This document shows positions 41,558 to 50,226 of a DNA stretch of 64,000 bases, piece by piece. The notes under the pieces were generated by a model that worked only from the letters and a program-made list of their open reading frames with translations, had not been told where the DNA came from and ran no database searches. The stretch spans positions 496,001 through 560,000 of the forward strand of contig NZ_BDAX01000002.1 in assembly GCF_001612665.1 (NCBI RefSeq), read 5' to 3'. The stretch is from Nocardia alba NBRC 108234. Lineage in GTDB: Bacteria; Actinomycetota; Actinomycetes; Mycobacteriales; Mycobacteriaceae. Each line of letters opens with the position of its first letter. The first letter of the stretch is position 1. The translations under genes were made by a program, and so were the position numbers.

Positions 41558-42496
41558 ATGCTGACCTACTTCCAAGCGACCGTCATCGGTGCCGTGCAGG
41601 GTGTCACCGAACTGTTCCCGATCTCCAGTCTCGGACATTCGGTACTGGTAGCGGCCTGGCTCGGCGGCGATTGGCAGGATCTGGTGACAGAGAGCGAATC
41701 TACAACGCGCACACCATATTTGGCATTCGTGGTGGCCCTGCATGTCGGGACCGCGGTGGCGCTGCTCGCACACTACCGGCGCGACTGGATCGCCATCGTG
41801 ACCGGTCTGCTCAGCACCGTACGGACCGGCAGACTCGACACGGTCTCGCAGCGGCTGGCGATCCTGATCCTCATCGCGACCGTCCCCGTCGCCATCCTCG
41901 GTCCGCTGCTCCAGCATCCCCTGCACGTCCTCTTCGCCGCGCCGCTGTGCGCCGCGACCTTCCTGGTGTGCAACGGCGTCGCGCTGATCATCGGCGAGGG
42001 GCTACGCCGACGCAACGAACCGTCGCTCGCGGAATACGGGAGGCGCTTCGCCCTACAGCAGCACCGCACCGGTATCCACACCGCGGCCGTGCCGCCGCGA
42101 CGTCAGTCCGACCGGCCGCTCGCCGCCCTCGGCTTCGGCGACGCCCTCGGGATCGGCGCGGCCCAGGTCGGCGCGCTGCTGACCGGATTCAGCCGGGCAG
42201 GTCTGACCATCGTCGGCGGTCTGTGGCGCGGCCTCGAACACGAACACGCCGCCAAATTCGCGTTCCTGCTGGCCACTCCGGCGATCCTGGGCGCGGGGAT
42301 ACTGCAGATTCCGGAACTGATCGGCCCGGAGACCGCCGGTATCAGGGGGCCGGTGCTGGTCGGGGCCGTGGTCTCCGGACTGTCGTCGTGGCTGGCGGTG
42401 CGGTTCCTGGAGCGATACTTCCAGACCCGCACGCTGCTGCCGTTCGCCGTGTATTGCGTTGTCGTCGGCATCTTCTCGATCATCCGATTCGCCTGA
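41558..42496 (+). CDS. uppP: Undecaprenyl-diphosphatase (UppP/BacA family), 312 aa
   Basis: Polytopic membrane protein. ATVIGAVQGVTELFPISSLGHSVL is the first UppP signature (usual ELLPISSSGH), and LLTGFSRAGLTI stands for the usual PGxSRSG. The enzyme removes a phosphate from undecaprenyl diphosphate on the outer membrane face, recycling the wall carrier lipid and giving bacitracin tolerance. The FSRAG and SSLGH variants and a long central loop (EPSLAEYGRRFALQQHRTG) mark it as a diverged, perhaps secondary, copy. ATG 41558 is chosen because the fold starts there, although the frame is open to 41486. Confidence 0.85.
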   Translation: MLTYFQATVIGAVQGVTELFPISSLGHSVLVAAWLGGDWQDLVTESESTTRTPYLAFVVALHVGTAVALLAHYRRDWIAIVTGLLSTVRTGRLDTVSQRLAILILIATVPVAILGPLLQHPLHVLFAAPLCAATFLVCNGVALIIGEGLRRRNEPSLAEYGRRFALQQHRTGIHTAAVPPRRQSDRPLAALGFGDALGIGAAQVGALLTGFSRAGLTIVGGLWRGLEHEHAAKFAFLLATPAILGAGILQIPELIGPETAGIRGPVLVGAVVSGLSSWLAVRFLERYFQTRTLLPFAVYCVVVGIFSIIRFA

Positions 42497-42797
42497 CTCC
42501 CCGCCGTCATTTTCCCAGGACCGACCCAGCTAGACGTGATCTTGTCGACTTTCTTTGTCTATATTTTTGTTCCTCCTCGAGGCGGTCGACGATGTTGCCG
42601 ATTCGGACGAAATCCGCGCATGACTCACAGTTCGCTACAAAGGATGCATTGGTCGAACAGGTGTACCACCACCTATCTCACCAGAAAGGCGCTCCTCGAA
42701 CTGCTGATTCAACCTCGGAAAAGTCGAACCATCCGATATCAGAGCGCCTTTCGCCACAAGAAAACAACAACAGATCAATTGGCGTGAATCGGCGAGG
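42497..42797. other. A/T-richer gap without a convincing gene
   Basis: The 301 bases between uppP and the Lcp-like gene are clearly less GC-rich than their surroundings. Open stretches exist in two plus-strand frames (for example 42536-42787), but codon use is unlike the neighbours and no family is visible. It could be a decayed or recently acquired fragment plus the Lcp terminator region. Confidence 0.4.
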
Positions 42798-44135
42798 CTA
42801 GCTGTGAGGCGTCGTCGTCGCGGGTGCTGTCGTAGTGGGCGGTGTCGGAGTCGTCGTAGCGTAGGGGGTGGTGGTGACGGGCGGTGTGCCGGTGATCGAC
42901 GGGTTGTTCGTGGTGGGGATCGGGAGTTCCAGTTTCAGGCCGCCGTTATTGAGGTACAACAGCGCGGCTACCTTGATGAACTCGGTCAATTGGAAGTAGA
43001 TCGCGTCGACACCAGGGACGATCTTGCCGAATTGGTAGAGCTGGACGAACGGCCCCCACAGCGTCGCGAAGATACCGTCCCAGATCCCGTCGGTCTTCAG
43101 ATTGAGCCATTTGGCGACCTGGTTACCGAGCACGAACTTGGTGAACGAGGCGAGCATCGGCTTGGTGATGAAACTGGTAGCAGCCAGTACCGGCCCGATG
43201 GTGAGGAGGTGGTCGGCGATCTTGGTGCCCTCGGGCGAGGGCCCCAGAGCCGGGTCCAGCACCAGCTTGGACTGAGCGTTCGCGGAGTCCCATGTCGCGG
43301 GGATGTACTGATCCTGTACGCCGAGCAGGTGTGCGGTCACCTGCCACGAGTGCAGGAGGCCGGCCGAGTGGGCGTCGGTTATGGGCACCTTCCAGGCCTT
43401 CAGCTTCTGCATGATGGTAGTCGGCAGGCTGTGCCAGGTAACCAGGATGTCGTTCTGACTGATCGGAATCTTGGGCGACTCGGTTGCCACCTGCAGCCAC
43501 GGCGCCGATCTGGGCAGCAGGTGCCGCACCGCCGCGTGCACCATGCGCGTCTTGACGCAGGTCACGATCAGATGACCGTTGGGCCCGAACGGCTGCTGGG
43601 CCATGAGGTCGTAGCCGAGCTTGGCGGTCTTGGCGATGCGATCCTGGAGATCAGCGCCGCCCTTGGAGTAGTACACGGCGCGTGACTCGTGCGGGATCAC
43701 GGTCGCCAACAGACCGGCCCCGAACCCGTAGGCGGTGCCGATGAACGGCCCCTGCTTGGCGTTGAAGTCGTCCGCCGCAGTCAGTTTCGACTGATCGGTC
43801 CAGGCCGGCAGCTGGCGCGCCTGCTCGATGAAGGCGGTCAGATTCGGGGGAAGGCCCGACGGCGTGGGCTGATTGTTCGTGGTCCAGGTAGCCAGTATCT
43901 TGTTGATCGCGGGCACCTGGCCGCTCTCGAGTATCTCGGCTATGACCTGGTCGGCTGCCGGATCCCACACGGTCATCGGATCGACCCCGTCGCCGGAGCC
44001 TGCGATCGAGCCGCTGGCCGACCAGTTCCACGCCTGCGCTCGTGGCGGGGCGGTGAACAACGACAGGGACAGCGCCCCGATCCCCGCCAGCACCCCGCCG
44101 GCCTTCAATGCGTCACGTCTGTTCAGGTTGTCCAT
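42798..44135 (-). CDS. Lcp/MpaB-like (DUF2236) b-type heme oxygenase, Tat-exported, 445 aa
   Basis: LNRRDALKAGGVLAGIGALSLSLF is a twin-arginine signal. The core has YYSKGGADLQDRIAKTAKLG and the family hallmark CVKTRMVHAAVRHLL, where the arginines and the final His correspond to the heme-contacting region of latex clearing protein (rubber oxygenase). NDILVTWHSLP follows. The C-terminus is a Thr/Pro-rich tail (TTTPYATTTPTPPTTTAP) that may be glycosylated or surface-associated. Lcp cleaves polyisoprene with O2. A true rubber oxygenase or another secreted DUF2236 oxygenase are both possible. Confidence 0.8.
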   Translation of the reverse strand: MDNLNRRDALKAGGVLAGIGALSLSLFTAPPRAQAWNWSASGSIAGSGDGVDPMTVWDPAADQVIAEILESGQVPAINKILATWTTNNQPTPSGLPPNLTAFIEQARQLPAWTDQSKLTAADDFNAKQGPFIGTAYGFGAGLLATVIPHESRAVYYSKGGADLQDRIAKTAKLGYDLMAQQPFGPNGHLIVTCVKTRMVHAAVRHLLPRSAPWLQVATESPKIPISQNDILVTWHSLPTTIMQKLKAWKVPITDAHSAGLLHSWQVTAHLLGVQDQYIPATWDSANAQSKLVLDPALGPSPEGTKIADHLLTIGPVLAATSFITKPMLASFTKFVLGNQVAKWLNLKTDGIWDGIFATLWGPFVQLYQFGKIVPGVDAIYFQLTEFIKVAALLYLNNGGLKLELPIPTTNNPSITGTPPVTTTPYATTTPTPPTTTAPATTTPHS

Positions 44136-45022
44136 CGACTCACGTCCTCAGAAATTGCAATGACAGCCGCTGCAGTGATGAGCAGAGGCAAGTGCCATAT
44201 TTTTTATCATCGGGCGAGGCCGATCAGGACCACGTCATTAGTACTCTGGGTCGATTCACATCGCCCCCATCCAATTCCGGTGTGCATCGTAGGAACCACC
44301 CCGTCTGTTCTGTTGCCGCATCAGATCTTGATGAAAATTGGCCCCATGCCGGGCATCTATGAGGTCTATATTGCGTTGGATGCGTGAAACATGCACTAGG
44401 AGAAAGGTTCGGGGTGGATCAGGACAGTCAGGTCGTGTGGTGTTTCACAGAACGTGCGTTCACTTCGACCAGAATCGCCATCGATTGGGAGCGCGGGTTC
44501 GACTGAAGTTCGGGTCCGAACACTTCGACGAATATTCGAACCGAGGCTTGGAGATCGAGATGATTCAGCTGCACGGCAATTCCTTTCAGGCAGCACTGCC
44601 ACACTGTCTGATGAAGGAACTCGCTGAGAGCTAGCGAGAGGTTCCACCGCATTGCGATGGCGACCGGGGCTCACCCAAACCGGCCCGGTGGCGACCCGCT
44701 TGAGCCTCATCCAATCCACCCCGGCCACAGAGGGATTACACGTTGCAGCGGCCGCTACGCAACACTGCACCGGTCCCGACGATGCCAGCGCGTTCGGTCT
44801 GTGACCGTTTTGAGCGTGACCGGCCGATATTCAGGGTGATCTCCGGTGACGACAGAGGCCGTACTTTGGGGCCCGACGAGCTCTCCGCGGAGGCTACCGA
44901 CCGCGCAGCACTGACTCAGCAGCGCCGCCTACCACGTCACCTCCCACAACCGAGACCAAGTTTCGCCCATGGCCCACGCCTACTGCATTCCACCAAAGAG
45001 TCAACGACCGAAGTTGATCACC
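44136..45022. other. Long gap, A/T-richer at left, no confident gene
   Basis: The 887 bases contain the Lcp-like promoter (A/T-rich 44200-44215) and scattered short frames on both strands with atypical codon use. Only the broken frame at 44414-44634 has a usable ribosome binding site. The rest (44640-45022) shows no protein-like sequence to me. Confidence 0.45.
44414..44634 (+). pseudogene. Possible small frameshifted gene
   Basis: AGGAGAAAGG (44398-44407) precedes GTG 44414, giving 30 residues (VVWCFTERAFTSTRIAIDWERGFD) before a stop at 44504. A second frame continues with plausible protein sequence (VRLKFGSEHFDEYSNRGLEIEMI) to 44634. A single frameshift near 44500 would join them into about 73 residues. 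No family is recognised. Confidence 0.25.
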
Positions 45023-45664
45023 TCAGCGGACGTCCGATTCCGGTGCCAGGTAGATCGCCCGTGACCAGATCGCGAGCAACGCCTCGATCCGCTGCGAGAG
45101 TTCGGGTGGTTCATCGAGGCAGGCCCGCTCGAGCGCGCCTTCGTTGAGTTCCAGCAACACCGACGCCAATGCCCGACTGTCGGGTTCGGCGTGGGCGAGG
45201 CCCGCTCTACGCTCCTCATCGATGAGGTCGGCGACCGGTTTCACAAAAGACTTCCGCGCGGAATCCCACAGACCCTTCACCGTCACGTTGCGTTGACGAG
45301 CCACGATCATGGCTCTGAAATAGTTGCGATGCTTGTACGCCACCGCGAACAGGTCCCGCAGCGTGCGTTCGAGTCGTTCGCGGGGCGCTCCGGTGCCGCT
45401 CATCAAGGTCTCGGCCGCGGCCACGACCTCCGCGTAGAACTCGGCGCCGAGCGCCGCCGCGCAGGCCGCCTTGTCCTCGAAGTAGAAATAGAAAGCCGAG
45501 CGGCTGACACCGGCGACGGAGGTGAGATCCGCGATGGTGATCTCGTCGAGGGTTCGCTCAGCCAGTTGATCGTCCAGCGCGCGCAGCAACGCGTCACGGC
45601 GCTGATCGCCGCGTTTCGGGGCGCGGCGATCCAGCACCTGCGACAAATGGTCAGCTTCACGCAT
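45023..45664 (-). CDS. TetR family transcriptional regulator, 213 aa
   Basis: RDALLRALDDQLAERTLDEITIADLTSVAGVSRSAFYFYFEDKAACAAAL is a clear TetR helix-turn-helix (about 20-70), followed by the C-terminal domain found in EthR/BM-type monooxygenase regulators (YKHRNYFRAMIVARQRN). The start is ATG 45664. Together with two SDRs and a flavin monooxygenase to the right it forms a catabolic cluster. The palindrome before the monooxygenase gene (47592) is a likely target. Confidence 0.9.
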   Translation of the reverse strand: MREADHLSQVLDRRAPKRGDQRRDALLRALDDQLAERTLDEITIADLTSVAGVSRSAFYFYFEDKAACAAALGAEFYAEVVAAAETLMSGTGAPRERLERTLRDLFAVAYKHRNYFRAMIVARQRNVTVKGLWDSARKSFVKPVADLIDEERRAGLAHAEPDSRALASVLLELNEGALERACLDEPPELSQRIEALLAIWSRAIYLAPESDVR

Positions 45665-45813
45665 GATCGACCGTCTTTCCAGTGCGCGCGATGCCTCCGG
45701 CGTACCTCCACATCGACATCCGTCGAGGATAGTTGATCGGTGTCGATGCGATCGGCCCGTCGCAGCCGGTCTACTCGGGCTCCCCGCTATCGCCACGCGC
45801 GGACCGGAACGGA

Positions 45814-46653
45814 TCAGGTCACCGATGAAGAACTCGTCTGTCTCCGCACGAAGTCGATCAATCGGCGCTCGATGAACCTCGGAGCGATCCGACTGACGAA
45901 CCAGCCGATTCTCGTCCGTCGTGGCACCACGAGCACGCCGTCGCCGCGGGCGACCGCTGCCAACACCTCCTCGGCCAAGCGCTCCGGAGAGTACGCGCGA
46001 GTGGAGTTCTCGGCGCCGAGAAAGAAGTCACGGCCTCGGAAGTCGCCGACTTTCCCGGTCTCGAGCAACGGCGTCTCCACCGCCGAAGGACAGACCACCG
46101 TGACGCCGACGCCGTACTGCGCGGCCTCCGAACGCAGCGCGTTGGACAGCCCGACTACGGCGAACTTCGTCGCCGAGTAACTGGTGAGGAGTCCGGAGGC
46201 CATCAGCCCGGCCGCCGACGCGGTATTGACGATATGCCCGCCGCGCGCCGCGATCATATGCGGATATGCCGCGTGCACCCCGTGCACGACGCCACGCAGG
46301 TTGATGTCGATGATCCGGTTCCATTGCTCCAGAGCCAGCAATTGCGTTCGACCGCCGATGACGATTCCGGCATTGTTGAACATGAAGTCGATGCGTCCCC
46401 TGGCGGCGACCACCGCCTCGACCAGATCCCGGACCGCGTCGGCATCGCAGACATCGAGGCGCACCGCGCTCGCCTTGTCCGGTCGCGCGATCGACTCGAC
46501 CACGCGCTCGGCCGCCGCGAGATCGATGTCGGCACACCAGACTTCGGTTCCGGCCGCGACGAGGGCCCGGGTCAGCGCCGCGCCGATCCCGGACCCGCCG
46601 CCGGTCACGATGGCGGTCCTGCCGAGGAAACGGGCGCCGGTGGGTGACTTCAC
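45814..46653 (-). CDS. Short-chain dehydrogenase/reductase, 279 aa
   Basis: IVTGGGSGIGAAL, FNNAGIVIGG and NTASAAGLMASGLLTSYSATK (Ser-Tyr-Lys) define a classical SDR. The long C-terminal extension (VPRRTRIGWFVSRIAPRFIERRLIDFVRRQ) is typical of SDRs that act on hydrophobic substrates near the membrane. GTG 46653 overlaps the upstream SDR stop (GTGA), so the two are one operon. The frame is open further upstream only inside the neighbour. Confidence 0.9.
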   Translation of the reverse strand: MKSPTGARFLGRTAIVTGGGSGIGAALTRALVAAGTEVWCADIDLAAAERVVESIARPDKASAVRLDVCDADAVRDLVEAVVAARGRIDFMFNNAGIVIGGRTQLLALEQWNRIIDINLRGVVHGVHAAYPHMIAARGGHIVNTASAAGLMASGLLTSYSATKFAVVGLSNALRSEAAQYGVGVTVVCPSAVETPLLETGKVGDFRGRDFFLGAENSTRAYSPERLAEEVLAAVARGDGVLVVPRRTRIGWFVSRIAPRFIERRLIDFVRRQTSSSSVT

Positions 46654-47414
46654 AGGAGTCCCGCGAAATGCGTCCGCAGCCGGGGGTAGCGCATCATGTG
46701 CGCGCCGCCGTTCATGTCGAGGACCTCCCCGGTGATCCAGGTCGCCCGGTCCGAACACAGGAAGACCACGGCATCGGCCACTTCCTCGGGCAGTCCCGCG
46801 CGCCCCAATGGGGTGTTGTCGAGGTAGTCCTCGGTCACGCCCGGAATCACCTGCATACCCTCGGTCAAGGGAGTGATGACCAATCCCGGCGCGACCGCGT
46901 TGACCCGCACGCCCCGCGACGCCAGTTCCAAGGCGGCGACCTGAGTGAGCATGGACAGGCCCGCCTTGGCCGAGCAGTAGGCCGCCAGTCCCTCGCCCGG
47001 CTGCCTCCCGTTCAGCGAGGTCAGCGAGACCAGCGCCCCGCCGTCCTCGACGACCCTGCCTCCGTGCTTCAACACGAGAAACGCGCCGACCAGGTTCACA
47101 TCGATGACAGTGCGGAACTGCGCGACATCGTGGTCGACAACCGGCGACCAACCGCTCAGGCCGACGGTATTCACCACCACGTGCACCGCGCCTTCGCGTT
47201 CGCGCACCCCGGTGAACAGCGCTTCCACCCGCGCCTCGTCGGTCACATCGACGGCTTCGGAGTGGCCTCCGAATTCGGCCGCGACCGCCTGCGCCGCCGG
47301 GCCGTTGACATCCGCGACGGTCACCCGATACCCGTCCTCGTGCAGTGCGCCCGCGATGGCTTTGCCGATCCCCGACCCTCCCCCGACGACAACCGCTACT
47401 CGACTGTTGTTCAC
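46650..47414 (-). CDS. Short-chain dehydrogenase/reductase (FabG-like), 254 aa
   Basis: VAVVVGGGSGIGKAIAGAL, VNTVGLSGWSP (a diverged NNAG), SLTSLNGRQPGEGLAAYCSAK (Ser-Tyr-Lys) and a C-terminal ATWITGEVLDMNGGAHMM give a full SDR of the FabG/carveol dehydrogenase type. GTG 47414 with GGAG five bases upstream is preferred; ATG 47432 is possible. The operon is divergent from the flavin monooxygenase gene. Together these enzymes could oxidise a cyclic alcohol to a ketone and then an ester or lactone. Confidence 0.9.
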   Translation of the reverse strand: MNNSRVAVVVGGGSGIGKAIAGALHEDGYRVTVADVNGPAAQAVAAEFGGHSEAVDVTDEARVEALFTGVREREGAVHVVVNTVGLSGWSPVVDHDVAQFRTVIDVNLVGAFLVLKHGGRVVEDGGALVSLTSLNGRQPGEGLAAYCSAKAGLSMLTQVAALELASRGVRVNAVAPGLVITPLTEGMQVIPGVTEDYLDNTPLGRAGLPEEVADAVVFLCSDRATWITGEVLDMNGGAHMMRYPRLRTHFAGLL

Positions 47415-47591
47415 AGTGACTCCACTTCGCATCCATTCCTCGATCGGTCGGCGACCTGCCGCGTTCGGAACCGGTCGTCCGGATCTTTGGTCCATAGGCC
47501 GACGAAACCGTTCCAGAAAGCATTACTGTTGCTCATTCGACGCCGCGTGTCCAGAGGTGTCACGCAGCCATCTGACAATCGACAGTAGTTA

Positions 47592-47621
47592 TTGACGTGC
47601 GTCAAATATTGGCTCTACTAT
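47592..47621 (+). promoter_or_regulatory. Promoter with overlapping palindromic operator
   Basis: TTGACG-TG-CGTCAA (47592-47605) is a perfect palindrome whose left arm is also a -35 hexamer; TACTAT (47616-47621) is a -10 at 18-base spacing. The monooxygenase ATG is 30 bases on. A repressor bound here would block the promoter; the TetR at 45023 is the candidate. Confidence 0.65.
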
Positions 47622-47651
47622 CGCTCGAACCATATCCGGAGGAAGAACCCT

Positions 47652-49013
47652 ATGAACGCGCCTTTCGCCCCACCCTCGACCGCCATCATCGGGGCGGGCA
47701 TCGCCGGGCTCACCGCGGGCAAGATGCTCGGCGACTACGGCGTGCCCTACACCTGTTTCGAGAGTTCGGACCGCATCGGCGGCAACTGGGCCTTCGGCAA
47801 TCCGAACGGCCACTCCAGCGCCTACCGCTCACTCCACATCGACACCTCGAAGTACCAGCTCTCGTTCAAGGACTTCCCCATCCCGGACGACTATCCGGAC
47901 TTTCCGCACCACTCCCAGATCAAGGCCTATCTCGACGCCTACGCCGACGCGTTCGACCTGCTCGACAACATCGAGTTCGGCACCCAGGTCGTGGCGGCCG
48001 AACGCCGCGATGGAGGCGGCTGGACACTACGCACCCGCGACGGCGCGGCCCGCGACTTCGACTTCCTGATCGTGGCCAACGGACACCACTGGGACCCGCG
48101 CCATCCCGACTTCCCCGGCCGATTCGACGGTCGAACCCTGCATTCGCACCACTACATCGACCCGTTCGATCCCATCGATCTGCGCGGTCAGCGCATCCTG
48201 GTGGTCGGCATCGGCAACAGCGCGGCCGACATCGCCGTGGAGGTTTCCTCCCGCGCGCTACGCAACACTGTGTACCTGTCCACTCGCACGGGGTCTTGGA
48301 TCGTGCCGAAGTACATGGCAGGCCGCCCGGTCGACAAGTACGGCGCCGCACTGCCGTTCCTACCGCGAAAGATGTTCCGGGGCATCGTGAACACCATCGC
48401 CGAAGGGCTGGCGGGCGACCCCACCAGATTCGGTCTGCCCAAACCACCGCACCGTTTCATGGACGCGCACGGCACCCAATCGGTCGAACTTCCCCTGCGA
48501 CTGGGCTCGGGCGATGTGATTCCCAAACCCAACATCGCCCGACTCGACGGATCGACAGTCCACTTCGCCGACGACACCTTCGCCGAGGTCGACGTCATCA
48601 TCAACGCCACCGGCTACAACATCACCTTCCCCTTCTTCGATCCGGATCTGATCAGCGCCCACGACAACCGAATCCGGCTCTACAAGAGAATTTTCAAACC
48701 CGGCGTGGACGATCTGGCCTTCGCGGGCCTGGCACAGTCGGTACCGACGTTGTTCCCCTTCGTCGAATGTCAGGCCCGCCTCATCGCCGCCTATGCCGCG
48801 GGCCAGTACCGCCCGCCCACGGCATCGGAGATGGAAGCCACCATCGACGCCGACGAACAGATGTACCTCGGTCATGTCGTCGACCGCCCGCGCCACACCC
48901 AGCAGGTCGAGTACTTCACCTACGAACGACAGGTCCGCGTCCAAGAACTGCCCGAGGGTCGAGCACGAGTTCGGACCGGCGGCCCGGCACTGCGAGCTCA
49001 GAGCCGCGTATAA
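47652..49013 (+). CDS. Flavin-containing monooxygenase (FMO/BVMO-like), 453 aa
   Basis: Two Rossmann motifs, AIIGAGIAGLTAGK (FAD) and ILVVGIGNSAADIAVE (NADPH), DRIGGNW, and the late INATGYNITFPFF match flavin-containing monooxygenases, which oxygenate soft nucleophiles or perform Baeyer-Villiger reactions on ketones. The exact FxGxxxHxxxW fingerprint of type I BVMOs reads FPGRFDGRTLHSHHY, closer to FMO. ATG 47652 has GGAGGAAG nearby. The gene is controlled by the promoter/palindrome just upstream and is divergent from the SDR pair. Confidence 0.9.
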   Translation: MNAPFAPPSTAIIGAGIAGLTAGKMLGDYGVPYTCFESSDRIGGNWAFGNPNGHSSAYRSLHIDTSKYQLSFKDFPIPDDYPDFPHHSQIKAYLDAYADAFDLLDNIEFGTQVVAAERRDGGGWTLRTRDGAARDFDFLIVANGHHWDPRHPDFPGRFDGRTLHSHHYIDPFDPIDLRGQRILVVGIGNSAADIAVEVSSRALRNTVYLSTRTGSWIVPKYMAGRPVDKYGAALPFLPRKMFRGIVNTIAEGLAGDPTRFGLPKPPHRFMDAHGTQSVELPLRLGSGDVIPKPNIARLDGSTVHFADDTFAEVDVIINATGYNITFPFFDPDLISAHDNRIRLYKRIFKPGVDDLAFAGLAQSVPTLFPFVECQARLIAAYAAGQYRPPTASEMEATIDADEQMYLGHVVDRPRHTQQVEYFTYERQVRVQELPEGRARVRTGGPALRAQSRV

Positions 49014-49082
49014 CCGAAACCCGCTCGGCGCGAACGCGATCTGACGGAACGCGCGCGCCACGACGACCCGAAGGGGTGGCCG

Positions 49083-50021
49083 ATGCCGCACTCTCTCACC
49101 TTCATCTCCACAAACGCCTCCTGCGACGCCTGGCACTTCCCCGCGGTCGATGACCGACTCGCGACCCCAGCCGGCCGCCCCGCCGCGGTCATGGCACACG
49201 GCTTCGCCGGAACCAAGGACTGCGGACTCGACTCGTTCGCCCAAGGTCTGGCCGAGACCGGCCTGGACGTCATCGCTTTCGACTATCGGGGATTCGGCGA
49301 CAGCGGCGGCGAACCGCGTCAGGTGATCTCACCGGCCGACCAGGTCGAAGACTATCGCGCCGCCCTGCGCGCGGCCGCCGAACTACCGGGCGTGGACGCG
49401 CGCCGACTCGTCCTGTGGGGCGTGTCGATGTCCGGCGGCACCATCCTCGAGGTCGCCGCAGGACGAACCGATATCGCCGCGGTCATCGCACTCACACCGA
49501 TGGTCACCGGCCTCAGCCTCGAGCGCCCGCGGCACAGCGCGCCCGAGGACACGGCGCGTAGCTCGACGAGCACCGTTCGCCTGCTGTTACGGGCGGGCCG
49601 GGACAAAGCGGCCACCGCCACTGGTCGGGGCCGCGTGATGCTGCCCGTGATCAGCCGCAGACCTGGCGATCCAGCACTGATGAACATCCCCGGCGCCCAC
49701 GACGACTATCTCTCGATCGCTGGACCCACTTGGCGAAACGAAGTCAACGCCTCGATCGCGCTCGACGCACTGAGCTTTCGACCCAGCCGGTACGCGACCC
49801 AGCTCACCTGTCCCGCTCTTTTCCAGATCGCCGATTTCGACCGCTACGTTCCGACCGCGGCCGCCCTGAAGGCGGCGGTGCGCGCGCGGGCCCAGGTCCG
49901 GCACTACCCCTGCGACCATTTCGACGTCTACCCCGCCAAGCAGTGGCACGAAACGATCCGAGATCACCAGTCACGTTTCCTCGGCAAAGTCCTCGGAAAA
50001 CCGGCCGTCGCCATCACGTGA
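49083..50021 (+). CDS. Alpha/beta hydrolase (X-Pro dipeptidyl-peptidase S15-like), 312 aa
   Basis: AAVMAHGFAGTKDCGLDSFAQGL, VIAFDYRGFGDSGGEPR, LVLWGVSMSGGTILEV (nucleophile Ser), LFQIADFDRYVP (Asp) and YPCDHFDVYP (His) give a complete triad. This is the group of short cytoplasmic hydrolases frequent in nocardioform catabolic clusters. It follows the monooxygenase gene with a 69-base gap on the same strand, consistent with hydrolysing an ester or lactone made by Baeyer-Villiger-type oxidation. Confidence 0.88.
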   Translation: MPHSLTFISTNASCDAWHFPAVDDRLATPAGRPAAVMAHGFAGTKDCGLDSFAQGLAETGLDVIAFDYRGFGDSGGEPRQVISPADQVEDYRAALRAAAELPGVDARRLVLWGVSMSGGTILEVAAGRTDIAAVIALTPMVTGLSLERPRHSAPEDTARSSTSTVRLLLRAGRDKAATATGRGRVMLPVISRRPGDPALMNIPGAHDDYLSIAGPTWRNEVNASIALDALSFRPSRYATQLTCPALFQIADFDRYVPTAAALKAAVRARAQVRHYPCDHFDVYPAKQWHETIRDHQSRFLGKVLGKPAVAIT

Positions 50022-50226
50022 CGATCCCGACCCCCATCGGAGGACATCGCAGGCGATTGCAGCAGGGCGAGACGTTGCGTTCGACGATCGAGGTCGGAGC
50101 GAGTCCGGAGACCGTATTCGAGCTAGTCTCCGACATCACCGGTATCCCGCAGCGGAGCCCGAGACGACCCGGGTTCGACGGCTGGACTCACGGCGGTTCC
50201 GCCGAACTTCCCCGCGCCGCGCTCAC
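50018..50226 (+). pseudogene. Truncated SRPBCC (polyketide-cyclase-like) gene
   Basis: GTG 50018 overlaps the hydrolase stop. The first part reads TLRSTIEVGASPETVFELVSDITGIPQRSP, the start of a polyketide-cyclase/START-type domain. After about 45 residues the frame loses protein character and runs into the end of the convergent ABC permease gene. The remaining two thirds of the domain are missing, so this is most likely a remnant. Confidence 0.55.

Noticed and set aside
47597..49153. 518-residue frame overlapping the flavin monooxygenase gene
   Set aside because: Arg/His/Pro-rich shadow; the adjacent frame carries both Rossmann motifs.
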